Shown in pieces: positions 21,179-31,311 of a stretch of 64,000 bases of DNA; within the stretch, counting starts at the first letter, position 1, and every line of letters starts with the position of its first letter. Below the pieces are notes generated by a model, which was not told the origin of the DNA, did not search any database, and worked only from the letters and a program-made list of their open reading frames with translations. The stretch covers positions 124,993 to 188,992 of the forward strand of contig JADGJC010000035.1 in the NCBI GenBank assembly GCA_027596075.1, in the 5' to 3' direction. The stretch comes from Rhizophlyctis rosea. Lineage: Eukaryota; Chytridiomycota; Chytridiomycetes; Rhizophlyctidales; Rhizophlyctidaceae. Both the position numbers and the translations under genes were made by a program.

Positions 21179-22380
21179 TGGACCTTAGAGCGTTTTTGAG
21201 ATGTTGAAATGGAAGAGTTCTTGATGGTAGTGACTATGCGTGAGGAGGTATGCCATGACTCTCATCTTCTTTTTGTAGAATTTTCACATCCCGTACCATT
21301 TCGAGACATGTGACAGATGGGAAAACTCAGAGCCGCGGGCTTTTCGTAGTGTGTCGGGATTCCGGAGTCCGGAATTTGGAAAGAAGGAAGGAAAGGGAGG
21401 CTTCGGTGGATTGGTGATCGTGATGGGTTCGTTCTCCTTCCAAGACATGGCCATAAGAGGGTACGTCGGGTGACACCAGCACACAAGGCAACGCAAGTCA
21501 ACGACGCCGACACGGAGGTCGGAGGTCTCAGGTGTTAATTCCGTTGGCGTCGTGGGTGGGCGACGCGGGCGAGGCGTATGGTTTCGGGCGTCCGGCGGTG
21601 AGTTACCTGCACAAACGAGTGTCGGACACAAACCGCAGACAATCGCCAACATCATGTTGAGGATCTCACCGCAATGTTCATATCGGTAACATGGTTCAAA
21701 AATCTACCAAGTGCATAGAATCGGCTTGCTGACGAAGGTGGGAATAAATTGGATCATGATGTGTAGGAACGGGACACTCCTCATTGCCATCAGGTAAAGG
21801 GTTGTCGTAGACATCAGAAGAAAGCTTCTCGCCGCGGTAGATAAGGCCTAGTTCCCTCTCCATCCATCGCTGGTGCGTTGGTCGTCAAATGATGACAGAT
21901 GAGGAATAGTGGCTGGATATCAAAGTGGCAGGTTCATTAATCAAGTCCAAAGCCCAATGATAAGGTGCTGGCTGGGATGAAACCACTTCTTTGTGCAATG
22001 AAAGCTGCGTGATATGACCGCAACCATGTACGAGTCCTTGGTTTGCTAAAGCTATACATTTGACTCATTAGGCCAAAATTGAACTGGTTTGCCGTATCTA
22101 GGCTGGGACCACCGGAACCCAACATCAGTCTGTATGTACTACATGTATCAAAATCTAATCGCCGCCACCACCATGGCAACAATCGTACTTTGGCTTCTCG
22201 GAATGCAGTGCTGCATAGAGCCAGACCTGGGCCAGTTTGTAAACACCGCAGGCACACCCAACGCCTCTCATCCTACAGCACACAAATTTCAAACTCCCCT
22301 CCTGCACTCAAGCCTCTCACCGTATTGGCAGTCCATCCTTCATCCAAGTGTCCCAATGTCGTCCCTCTCACTTCAAATGG
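21179..22380. other. Intergenic region
   Basis: No gene is supported. A minus-strand frame near 21655 starts with a hydrophobic leader (MMLAIVCGLCPTLVCAG) followed at once by a possible GTAACT donor, but nothing coherent continues. Confidence 0.4.
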
Positions 22381-23421
22381 TCAAAGCAGCAGCAGCCCGT
22401 CCCCAGTCCCTGCTTCAACGCCCATTTTCCCCTCCTGGATCTTTTGTTCCACCAGCACTTGCGCAAGCTCCATCACAATGGCCATCCGCGTCCGGTCATC
22501 TACCGGCAGTACTCCTTCAGCCCGTTCTAAGCACTCTCTGTACAAGTTTTCAGCCATCTCCAAATCCCCCTTGTGCCAATACATCTCCGCAAGAGCACCA
22601 TTGCTTGTGCCCACCATGCCTCTCACCGCGTTGGGCCCTTCATCACTCGCAAGTTCTTTCCCCTCTTCAAGGAAACCTCCGTCAAGAAACCTCGGATTGC
22701 GGTCCGGGAATCTTATCTTCAACAATTCACACGGTTGTACCTGAACATAAGCAGACTACTCAGGGGTAATGATGAACATGAGCTATACCAACCTTGGGGG
22801 CAGTGCCTGGCATGCTCTCAATCTGTTCACGAAAGAACTCCAACGCTGCAGTAACAACATCATCGTCCCGTCGGTGCGAGAGCTTCAAGATTGTATTGTT
22901 CTGCTGCCACCCGCCAATCAACTCAAACTCCTGGCGCAACCTGGCCACGAGTTGATGGCCCGTAGCAGTCATAGGAGGCTCGATGTGAATGCAGCGAGGG
23001 AGTTTGTCGGATATGGCGTGGAGGTGCTCTGAATGATGGCAATGTCAAGATGAGCTTGCGACACATGAAAGCAAGATGGAGCTCACCATCGTTCCTCTCT
23101 TTTGCTGTCATGGTCGATAGCCCCAGCTCGGTGTCTGGGTATTTGGTGAATTTCCAACCAGATTCTTCCACTTCTTCTCCAATAATGTCTTCCAACATCG
23201 CGATGACACCCGTCAATTACGTATTCCGTTTCCAATGCTTCTCCCCAAAAACCAACTCCCCAAACTCCCCGTCATCGAAGCGTACTTCCGCAGAGAAGGT
23301 TTTCACCTTTTTTCTGCAAGTAAGCGAGATGTTCTTCATCGGAATTGCGGTCACAAACAGCCGGACGAATTCCAGGCGTTTTAGCCAAGGGACATACAAT
23401 ATGCTGTGGGCGAACCCTGAA
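22381..23421 (-). pseudogene. Broken paralogue of the 37.7-kb orphan gene, with added TPR segment
   Basis: Three exons align along their whole length with the intact gene at 37656-38872. Exon 1 has FDDGEFGELVFGEKHW and GWKFTKYPDTELGLSTM. Exon 2 has EPPMTATGHQLVARLRQEF and ILKLSHRRDDDVVTAAL. Exon 3 has LLKIRFPDRNPRFLDGGFLEE. In exon 1 a TAA at 23219-23217 replaces an Ala codon exactly in frame, a TAG lies upstream, and no start matching the paralogue is found. Exon 3 then runs into a TPR-like helix pair (ALAEMYWHKGDLEMAENLYR) that the paralogue lacks. Function unknown; the nonsense codon makes it a likely pseudogene. Confidence 0.65.
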
Positions 23422-23813
23422 TCTGTCTATCAAGGAAACGATCTATTTGCATATCCGACTGGAGCCGGTCTGGCTTGGGTTAAGTGAAGCCACATCAAGC
23501 CTGACGATCATGACGGAATCAACTCCCATCCCCAACACTTTCTTTCCACACTCCACTTGACATTGAAATGTCAAGGAACAACAAAGTTTGTTATCGTTTC
23601 ATCTCTTTCTTTATAGACGCATGCGATCTTCCCACCAATAGTCGGAACCCAAAAAGAAGAGATGGCGTTGATAAGTAAGTCTTGCCGTTGCGTGCCTCGA
23701 TCCTCGAACTCGAACTGACCGACCTCGTTCCATACCTACCAGTATCTAAAAAACCAAAAATCATAGCAAGTATGCGTATCGCTCGTCTGGCCGCGAGAGG
23801 GTTCGAGTGTTTG

Positions 23814-23919
23814 CCCTATCCCTTTCGGGATAGCGGGGTAGAGGCGTCCACCAGACCGAGGTGAGATGACGCGCACTTTTTGTGCGTTGCTGACCACCAC
23901 GCGGTGGGTTGCCTCTATC
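23814..23919 (+). ncRNA. Structured-RNA family, copy 1
   Basis: Outer stem GGTAGAGGC/GCCTCTATC (one G.U), P2 GGTG/CACC (a compensatory change from GATG/CATC in other copies), inner stem CGCAC/GTGCG with a T5 loop. An upstream hairpin CTATCC/GGGATAG lies at 23816-23833. Main hairpin 23837-23919. Confidence 0.5.
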
Positions 23920-24057
23920 CACGCAAACGTCCCTCGGCACCATCGGCACCAACCACCGGCACCAACCACCGGCAACAACAACCGGCAACAGCATCACCGA
24001 AGGACTTCAAGACTTCGCAACTATCAGCCCAGTATTCCACACATGGTAGCTGGTAGT

Positions 24058-24142
24058 GGATGACGGTGGCCACCTGACCGAGATGAGTGACACGTACTTC
24101 GGTGCGTTGCTGATCATCGCGCGGGAGGTATTGCCGTCACCC
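24058..24142 (+). ncRNA. Structured-RNA family, copy 2
   Basis: Outer arms GGATGACGG and CCGTCACC; P2 GATGA/TCATC; inner stem CGTAC-TTCG-GTGCG with one T.G pair and a UUCG tetraloop. Confidence 0.48.
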
Positions 24143-24456
24143 TTGCGAAATGTCCTCGAAACCGCCTTTCACCTACATCCTCGCAAACAAAGCAAACCCC
24201 AACGCCACCTCAGTGCTCGCTATTCTTTGTTCAAGCTTTCCCGCTCCCACACCAACCGCTACATCTTCGCCACTTTGGACCATACCGAACTGCACCAACT
24301 TCACTACCCGCGCGAACTCCAACGGACACCAAGACTGCACTTCTTCTTCTGGACGCTGCCCCGCATCCTCACCCACATCCACTTTGCCAAAGCCAAGGCC
24401 TACCAACATCAAGGTCTCGCTCCACTGACGTCAGGAAGCCCTGCTTGTTGTTGGTG

Positions 24457-24550
24457 GTGGACGGGGGCGGGGCCACTGGACGGAGATGAGATGACACACA
24501 CTTCGGTGTGTTGCTGATCATCACCCCGGAGGTCCCAATCCCGTCCCCAC
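24457..24550 (+). ncRNA. Structured-RNA family, copy 3
   Basis: Outer arms GTGGACGGG and CCCGTCCCCAC; P2 GATGA/TCATC; inner stem ACACAC-TTCG-GTGTGT. The spacer before it (TTGTTGTTGGTGGTGG) is shared with copy 13. Confidence 0.48.
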
Positions 24551-24770
24551 AGAACATCCTTCAGCGGGACCAGCGTAAGGTACGCCTTACCCCAATGTCA
24601 ATGCAACGACCGCCAGCTCACCTTTCCCTTTCATCCCAGCAAACCCGGCACCGCGCGTAGCAGTTCAACAATTACCACCGTTCCACCCCGCGGGTTCATC
24701 TGCCTACGTTTTTGCCATTAATACCACGGCCCTCTCTATACATCCTGCAAAATCAGCAATAAGGTTTCGC

Positions 24771-24886
24771 CTGCCCTCACTTCGCAATCGGTAGTGGTAG
24801 GGGCAGGGCCACTGGACCGAGATGAGATGACGCACACTCTTCTGAGTGTGCTGCTGATCATCGCGCCGGAGGCCCCAGCTCCCGCC
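24771..24886 (+). ncRNA. Structured-RNA family, copy 4
   Basis: Inner stem GCACACTC/GAGTGTGC (8 bp), P2 GATGA/TCATC, outer arms from GGTAGGGGCAGGGCC to GGCCCCAGCTCCCGCC. The upstream hairpin CTGCC/GGTAG (24771-24794) is preceded by GGTTTCGC, as in copies 10 and 11. Main hairpin 24796-24886. Confidence 0.5.
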
Positions 24887-24988
24887 ATCGGCGAACGTCC
24901 CTCATCAACACACGACACGCCCACTTCACCTCCCGCAATCCTCTCGGTGAAACAAGGACCACGGTTTCTGCTGCTTCCAAGATGACAC

Positions 24989-25071
24989 GTAGGGGCCACC
25001 AGACCGAGATGTGATGACGCGCACACCTTTCGGGGTGTGCGTTGCTGACCATCGCGCTGGAGGTCCCTGCT
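24989..25071 (+). ncRNA. Structured-RNA family, copy 5
   Basis: Inner stem CGCACACC/GGTGTGCG; P2 GATG/CATC; outer arms GTAGGGGCC/GGTCCCTGC. Confidence 0.48.
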
Positions 25072-25118
25072 CCCTCCGACGTCAGCAACTGAAACGTTGT
25101 GTTTCTTCGGCTTCAAGT

Positions 25119-25200
25119 GCAGGGGCCACCAGACCGGGGTGAGATGACGCGTACACCTTTCGGGGTGTGCGTTGCTGATCATCACGCTGGAGGCCCCTGC
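25119..25200 (+). ncRNA. Structured-RNA family, copy 6
   Basis: Outer stem GCAGGGGCC/GGCCCCTGC closes perfectly; inner stem CGTACACC/GGTGTGCG has one T.G pair. Confidence 0.48.
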
Positions 25201-25257
25201 TCCCTTCCGACTTCAACAACAGCAATACGAGCTTTCTCCTGCTTCTCTCGGCGACAA

Positions 25258-25338
25258 GTACAGGGGCCACCAGACCGAGATGAGATGACGCGTACACCTT
25301 TTGGTGCGTTGCTGATCATCACGCTGGAAGCTCCTGCT
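25258..25338 (+). ncRNA. Structured-RNA family, copy 7
   Basis: Same layout with a shortened inner stem (ACC-TTTT-GGT plus CG/CG) and arms ACAGGGGCC/AGCTCCTGC. Confidence 0.45.
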
Positions 25339-25380
25339 CTCTCACCGCTTCAGGAATGGACCACGATTCAAGGGCATGAA

Positions 25381-25463
25381 TGCGGGGCCACCGGACCGAG
25401 ATGAGATGACGCGCATACTCTTTAGGTGTGCGTTGCTGATCATTACGCCGGGAAGTCTTTGCT
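25381..25463 (+). ncRNA. Structured-RNA family, copy 8
   Basis: Inner stem CGCATAC/GTGTGCG with one T.G pair; P2 GATGA/TCATT. The outer arms are the most degraded of cluster 1. Confidence 0.42.
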
Positions 25464-25745
25464 GCGTCCATGTTGAGGAAGGGACAAGTGTTGACGTCCA
25501 TATGAGCTGAGTATATCAGTCTTGTTATCAATGTAACGAGTCCAGAAAATTTATATGACTCGAGTATATTGTGTCAAGAAGTAAATTCCGAGTTCTAGGC
25601 TAAGGGCTACCGGGTTCGAATCCCAACTAGGACTATTATGTTAGCTTCTGATGAGAGATCGATTCTGAATCGCCAAAGGTTTTAGATTGCGTTTTAGCGG
25701 TTCGGCACTTTATTATGTTTTATCAATAAGAACGTCCACGACCCA
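25464..25745. other. Spacer with tRNA-like T arm
   Basis: Between the RNA cluster and the end of MED6. At 25590-25636 a GGGTTCGAATCCC T arm is flanked by AGTTCTAG/CTAGGACT, which could pair as an acceptor stem, but D and anticodon arms are missing. Probably a tRNA remnant. Confidence 0.35.
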
Positions 25746-27158
25746 TCACCCCACTTTTTTCCGCTTGGACGGTCCACCCAGATCCACCGACCCCTTATCG
25801 CCGGACGATATTTTCTTTTTCCGTTTTGCTGTTTTGGAGAGGTCTTGCAGATCACCTGTCCATGCGATAGGGAAAACATTCAGCTACATTCAGAACACTA
25901 TGCCATAGCCTCCTGCCGCAATAAACAACCAAACATAAACTCACTTTTACTCCTCGCGTCATCATCCCGTATCTCTGCCCTCCTTGGGGTCCCCGGCACC
26001 GGCGTAGCACCCACCCCCCTCCCACTCTTCACCCCTTCCTCCACCCCCTCCTCACTTCCCTTCGGCGCCATCCACCCCTCAACCTCCTCATCCCCCGCCC
26101 AAAACCTATCCACCAACTCATCAATCTTCTTAGCAGCCGCCTCAGCCCTTCGCAAATCCTCCGCACTGCCCGTCGACACCTCCACGCCACCCTCCGCTGC
26201 CGCACCAGCAGCAGCACCCTCCTGTGATTGGGATTTCTGTTCCGACTCGAGTTTCCGTCTGTTTTCTGCACGTTGTTTGCGGAAGAACTCTTCGTCGATT
26301 TGCCACATGTAGCCTTGGGAGGGGTGGAAGCGGGATTGGGCGCGGGAGAGTGTGAAGGCGATTTGGAGGTGGTGGAGGGAGGTGAGCTGGGAGGTTGTGG
26401 AACGATTTGTTAGTTATGGGCTTCATTGCGACTCCATGGACTCACATTCCTGCCAAGACCATCCTTTCCTGACATTGACTTACCACTCGATTTGAAACAA
26501 TCGTGAACAAATCTGGTGCCTGGAAGATGGCACCATCCATGACGTAATACACCGCGATGAGTTCCGCTGTGAATTGGATGCATAAGCCTTCTCTTTCTAC
26601 ATATAAGATGTGTGGACTGCCATAACGGTCGGCAGGTCTTCGACGGCTTACGTACTCTTTTCTGGACTGAAACGATTCTGCTTCCTGATAACAAATAATG
26701 AATGCTCGGCTCCAGGTTCGTGCTCGCAGGACGATAGTTCAAATTCGACTCCCGTCATTTTCCTATTGATTTGATTATGGGAAGATATGAGTGATGCTGC
26801 AATCGAAGGCCTCGACTTCTTGTTTGTTCTGGTAGAAGGGAGGCGATGGCAGAGAAGTGACTTCTGGGATCCTTACCTTTTGTCTAAGTCCGCGTCGTTG
26901 AGGGCATTGAATCTGGCCTGCATCTTCAAATATTCGTTCGTGGAGGTTGAGTCGTAGAATTGGGAGCGAGCAAAGTAGTCTAGAACGTTTTCTTTTGTGA
27001 GTGGGTTCATCTGCTCAGCGAGTGGAGTTTTCAAAAGGGTCACAGTTAAGATGAATAAGACAGACGAGTATGAGGTTGCGAAAAGCACTCACGGTCGCAC
27101 GTACCGCCAACCACTCTGGGTCTTTGAACATGACACTCAGTAGGTCTTCGTCTGCCAT
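25746..27158 (-). CDS. MED6: Mediator subunit Med6
   Basis: Head-module subunit of the Mediator complex, acting with RNA polymerase II in the nucleus. Exon 1 (ATG 27158-27156) gives MADEDLLSVMFKDPEWLAVR. The next exons give MNPLTKENVLDYFARSQFYD..NEYLKMQARFN, TGVEFELSSCEHEPGAEHSL, the core YYVMDGAIFQAPDLFTIVSN, LTSLHHLQIAFTLS and QGYMWQIDEEFF, matching Med6 in order. The C-terminal exons are acidic, then basic (TAKRKKKISSGDK, SKRKKVG-stop at 25746). A GTGAGT intron near 25920-25850 joins the last exon in frame; without it the frame ends in a non-conserved tail. Length fits fungal Med6. Confidence 0.88.
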
Positions 27159-27782
27159 GGTAGGTATGAGAGTCTGGTATCTGAATAGTTGCGAGATTGA
27201 AGTTGGGTGAAGGGATGGAGTGAAGATTGAAATTGGTGGGAAAGGGTTTGCAAATCCCAAATTCCGCAGCAGCTTCGATAGGGAAATAGGTTTTGACAAG
27301 CAATGATGACACGTGCACGTCTATTGGTTATTTATAGTCCTAATCATCATGTGGTAAATTGAACCCTGCGCGTTTCAGGGTCCTCCTGATTCGGACATTG
27401 AGAAATGGCAGCCACACCTGCACACGAATGGGACATATCTAGCGCATTAGTGCCATGATAGTGGACATCCACCTAGTGAGTCATAATCGACTACATACAG
27501 TATCGTGATAACTGGATCGATCGGACTGAGACTGGGCTACCATGTGCTGCGTGGTGGGTTGCGTGTTGGTGGATAGCATGCCCATCATCTCACTGGGATG
27601 CCCATTGGCCGTCAATATTTGGCCCTCTCCTCCTTCCTATTCATGTTCAGGTTTCTTACAATTGCGCCACTTCGCTCTTCGTATCTCACAGTCCATCAAA
27701 TACTATCAAAGAGCTGCAAAGTCTTACTTTTCCTAGTTCCCAGTGGAGCCGAAGGTGATAAAGCAACCCTATTGCATGCACA
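27159..27782. promoter_or_regulatory. Divergent intergenic region
   Basis: 624 bp between the start codons of MED6 (leftward) and the orphan gene (rightward). No ORF, RNA or clear core promoter element is seen. Confidence 0.4.
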
Positions 27783-30254
27783 ATGTCAACTCCAGCAACA
27801 CCCTCATCACCACCACACCATATACACAACCGGATACGGACACCAACATCTCCCCTTCCACATTCCCACTCCCAAACCTCATCACCAGTCCCACCGACAC
27901 CCCAAATACTCTCACCTACCCACACAAGACGACCAACAACTGAAGGGGGAGGCGGGCGCATATACCTCGATTTGACAAGAGGGGTCAGTGTTGAGGGAAA
28001 AGAGAAGGAGAAAGAAAGAGATAGGCATGAAAGCAGTGGTGGGGCGAGGAAGGTCAAAGTTACGTTTCGAATACCCCAGACGAAGGCCTTGCAGGAAGAG
28101 CATGCGAGGAACATAGCTGGTGGTGGAAGTGGCAGTGGTGGAGTGATTGGACGGAAGGGCAGTGGTGGGAAGAGTAAACATGGTGAGTTCTGGCAATTGG
28201 GCTACTGGTTGGTAATTGCAAATGATGGCAACAGGGAAGGGAGCATGGATTGTGAAGAGAAAACGAATTGTGACATTGCATGGCAAATGGCTTCTCCATT
28301 GCGACACCGCGGCGTTAAGACTTCGCTCAAGAAGTTATGGATGTGCTGTCCAGAGTATCAATGGAGTTTGCTGACTCAACGTACCCCTCAGATGCCTTAT
28401 CACTCGCAAGAGTTCAGCCGATCAGCGGCGGTGGAGCACGGGTGGTTGACTCGCTTGCAGATCGAGCTGGAAGCAGTGGAGTAGCACATGTGCATTTGAT
28501 TCCAGACTTGCAACATGGAGATGGTGCTCGGGCAGGAAGCTCAGGTGCAGGCGCAGATCAGGTACTTGGCATAACGGTCATGTGTGTGGCCTTTGTTTCT
28601 ATGTTGAACTTATCAAGCTCACGAGAAAAACCAATGTTGGCATTCCAATAGAGAGATCACAAACAAACTTCTTCATCACCAGCCGGTCGGCCTTCGTCAT
28701 CAACAGCGCATATCCCACCAGAAGTGACGCCCAAACCGGCTGAGGAATTTGAACAACTGCCGGAAAATCCTGCCGTCATGGTGCGAAAGGGAAGTGATAA
28801 TGATGTTGGTGCAGGTGGTGGAGGAGGAGGGTCCAGACGAAGCAGGTCGGTCAGCTTTGTTGAATTCTTTCCATCTACAAAGTGACTGCGCTATGCACAT
28901 TCTGATCTTATGATCCCTGTTGAACGCCAAAAATAGTGCCACAACCCGTCCAACACCAATAAGCGCAACCGGTCCACCCATCACCCTTCGTCCTCCATCC
29001 GCCACACCTACCCGTCCAACATCAGCATCACGACATCCAGCCTTCGTTCCTTCCCTTGACGAGGGAAGCACAGGAGACTCCTCCTTATCATCACTATTAG
29101 GCAAACATCATTCAGCTTCATCCCTCCGTCCTGTTACGCCTGTTCCAGCGAGCATGATGCGCATGCAGACTGTCAGGAGTAATATTGATCGGTTTGGGAT
29201 TGAGCAGGTGAGGTAGTTGGGAAGCTAGGGTGGTCTGAGCGGATGTGACGGATGCTTCCAAATAAGTTCAAATGGGCATAGCCGAAAGCGTGAAGACATT
29301 GTGTGATTGGAGATCCAGATACAACCGCACACTACTAACGCCCATTCAAACATCCAACACAGATCGCACTCCGCCGCCTCCGCTTCGTAATTGAGAACAA
29401 CGAAGCAGAACCCTGTCACTTAGCTATGATCGATCTAGTCGAACAAGGGTAAGTCCCTCCAACCCCACCTTTTTCCTCCCCCCTAAATAACCCCACCCCC
29501 ACGCAGCCACGTCCCCCCAACCCTAATCCGCCAATTCTTCGGCCCAAAAATCTCCACCCTCTCCACCGTTCGCGTCCTCCTCCTCCAATCCATAGACCGG
29601 ACCCGGAAGAAACGTGAACGTGCTAAATTGCAACAGTCACTAGCTTTGGCGCGCAATAGACGGGAGAGAGGGTTGGATGATTTTGGGTATGGGATTGAGT
29701 GGGGGGGTGAGTGGGATGAGGGTGATGGTGGGAGGGTGGGGGTCCAGCAACAAGAGGAGGACGGGGATGTGGGGAGGACACCCATGAGGATTTTTACGCC
29801 TAGGGTTGAGGCTACGACACCTGATGCTGTGCTGACGGTTTTGAGGAAGGTCGACCGGGCGAATGAGGCTAGTGCTGCGCGGGGTGAGGGGAGGGTACGG
29901 AGTGCGAGGACGAGGAGTGGGAGAAGGAAGAAGAGGGTGGGTCGTGGGCGGGGGAGGGGGGGTGCGGGGANNNNNNNNNNTGGGTTTCGGTGTTTGTGTT
30001 TGGTGGCCGGGGCTTTTGAGGGTTGTGCTGCGGGGGGTGTGGGGTGGGTCCGGTGGGGGTGGACGTGGTGGGGTCTACGCACCACGTGGGGGGGTCGGGG
30101 GGGGGGGTGGGGTGGTGCGGGTAGTGGAGAGGTGGGAGAGGGGAGATTGGGGAGTGGGAGGAGGGAGGAGGAGAAAGATCCATCGGTTTTGGTTAGTGGG
30201 ACGAAGATTATGAAAATGGTTGAGAAGAGACGGGCGAAGCATTTGTATTTGTGA
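27783..30254 (+). CDS. Hypothetical multi-exon protein, interrupted by assembly gap
   Basis: I do not recognise this protein. Exon 1 (ATG 27783) is Ser/Thr/Pro-rich, then basic (ARKVKVTFRIPQTKALQEEH). Middle exons near 28400-28560 and 28690-28840 give VQPISGGGARVVDSL and PEVTPKPAEEFEQLPENPAV. The exon at about 28936-29209 gives a Pro/Thr linker ending SNIDRFGIEQ. The best-ordered part is IALRRLRFVIENNEAEPCHL, MIDLVEQGHVPPTLIRQFFG and STVRVLLLQSIDRTRKKRER (about 29360-29640), helical and probably a binding domain. Ten Ns at 29971-29980 lie within G-rich sequence, so the tail (..MKMVEKRRAKHLYL-stop) may be misjoined. Exon borders between 28180 and 28410 are uncertain. Confidence 0.55.
29900..30110. 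other. Assembly gap in G-rich sequence
   Basis: Ns at 29971-29980 sit within runs of G on both sides, including an 11-G run near 30090. Reading frame across the gap cannot be trusted. Confidence 0.8.
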
Positions 30255-31311
30255 ACATGAATTGCAGGTGGTATCGAAGGTTGCTGTGAAGCAACATGGT
30301 CGATAAAGAATTTCTTCGTTGGACTGTGGAGTCGCGAGCATGTCGTGTTCTACGGGTGACTTGTGCCTTTCCTGGTACATTACGTTGGACTATTTCAGTT
30401 TGGGAATGCTTATAATGGCCAATATACAAAAGGGATGAGAGTGAGTGAAGTGAGCATCGAAGGGGTTTGAGATCAGTTGATATGGTAGGATGGTAAAGGT
30501 AGCGACTGCCTGCTCAAGGAACAAACCACCGGTACTGGACGAGACACAAGCCTATATGTCCAGCGGCACGAACTCAACATCTGACCACTAAGTGGTGGGT
30601 AAGTGCTCGCACCCACAGCTTAATGAGCTTGAAGCTGGTGCGAAATCAAGGCTTTCGCTTTGACAGAGGCAAATTGAGGCCCCTCCCCCCTACTGTCTCT
30701 GAGACACCATGCGTTGGTGGAAATAAGCACCAACACTTGCACCATGGAACATCTCAGATGGCATTGAAACCTTCACGTTGCAGCTCTCCATTTGAATGAT
30801 TCTCTTAACTGGTCAGCTGAATGACTGATCAGCAACGTACAACACTTGCCACAAACTTGGAGCGCCTGTAATCATTGGTGTGATTAATGTTTTCGGGCGA
30901 GAAAGCGGGAGAGACTAGGCGGGGAAGACATTTTCTTTCCGGGATTTAGTGTTTACAAGCTGGTAAGAGCCTCTTTGCCCCGCAAACCCCATTTTATTAG
31001 TTCCGCGAAAGCCATTTTTGCTGTCTGCCAAAGCCAATATGTTACCGGCGTTAAGAGACGCAACTTGTGGTCCGCTTTCTTATAGTGTAGTTTGTTTATT
31101 GATACTGCTTATTTTGCAAGTACACTTTGTTTCGTTTGGCTTATGAGTTACATGGGCATTTTTTGTGACGGTAATTCTTGTGTGAATCGATTGATTGTTC
31201 ATCTGAGGTGGTCGCGCTATTAGATGACAACTTGTCAGTCGTTTGCTTCTTCATGTTATTTTCGCTCTGAACGGGGAGCAATGACAACGTACCATCAACA
31301 TGTCTGATACA
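30255..31311. other. Intergenic, about 1 kb
   Basis: No gene, RNA or repeat seen on either strand. Confidence 0.45.

Noticed and set aside
22079..22769. Two ~220-residue plus-strand frames
   Set aside because: Antisense to the TPR/paralogue exons, with no recognisable domains.
23814..25463. CRISPR-like array or ordinary transposon terminal repeats
   Set aside because: Eukaryotic context, irregular spacing, and outer arms that differ between copies but remain self-complementary; terminal repeats would be alike between copies.
25590..25636. tRNA gene
   Set aside because: T arm and possible acceptor ends only; D and anticodon arms are missing.
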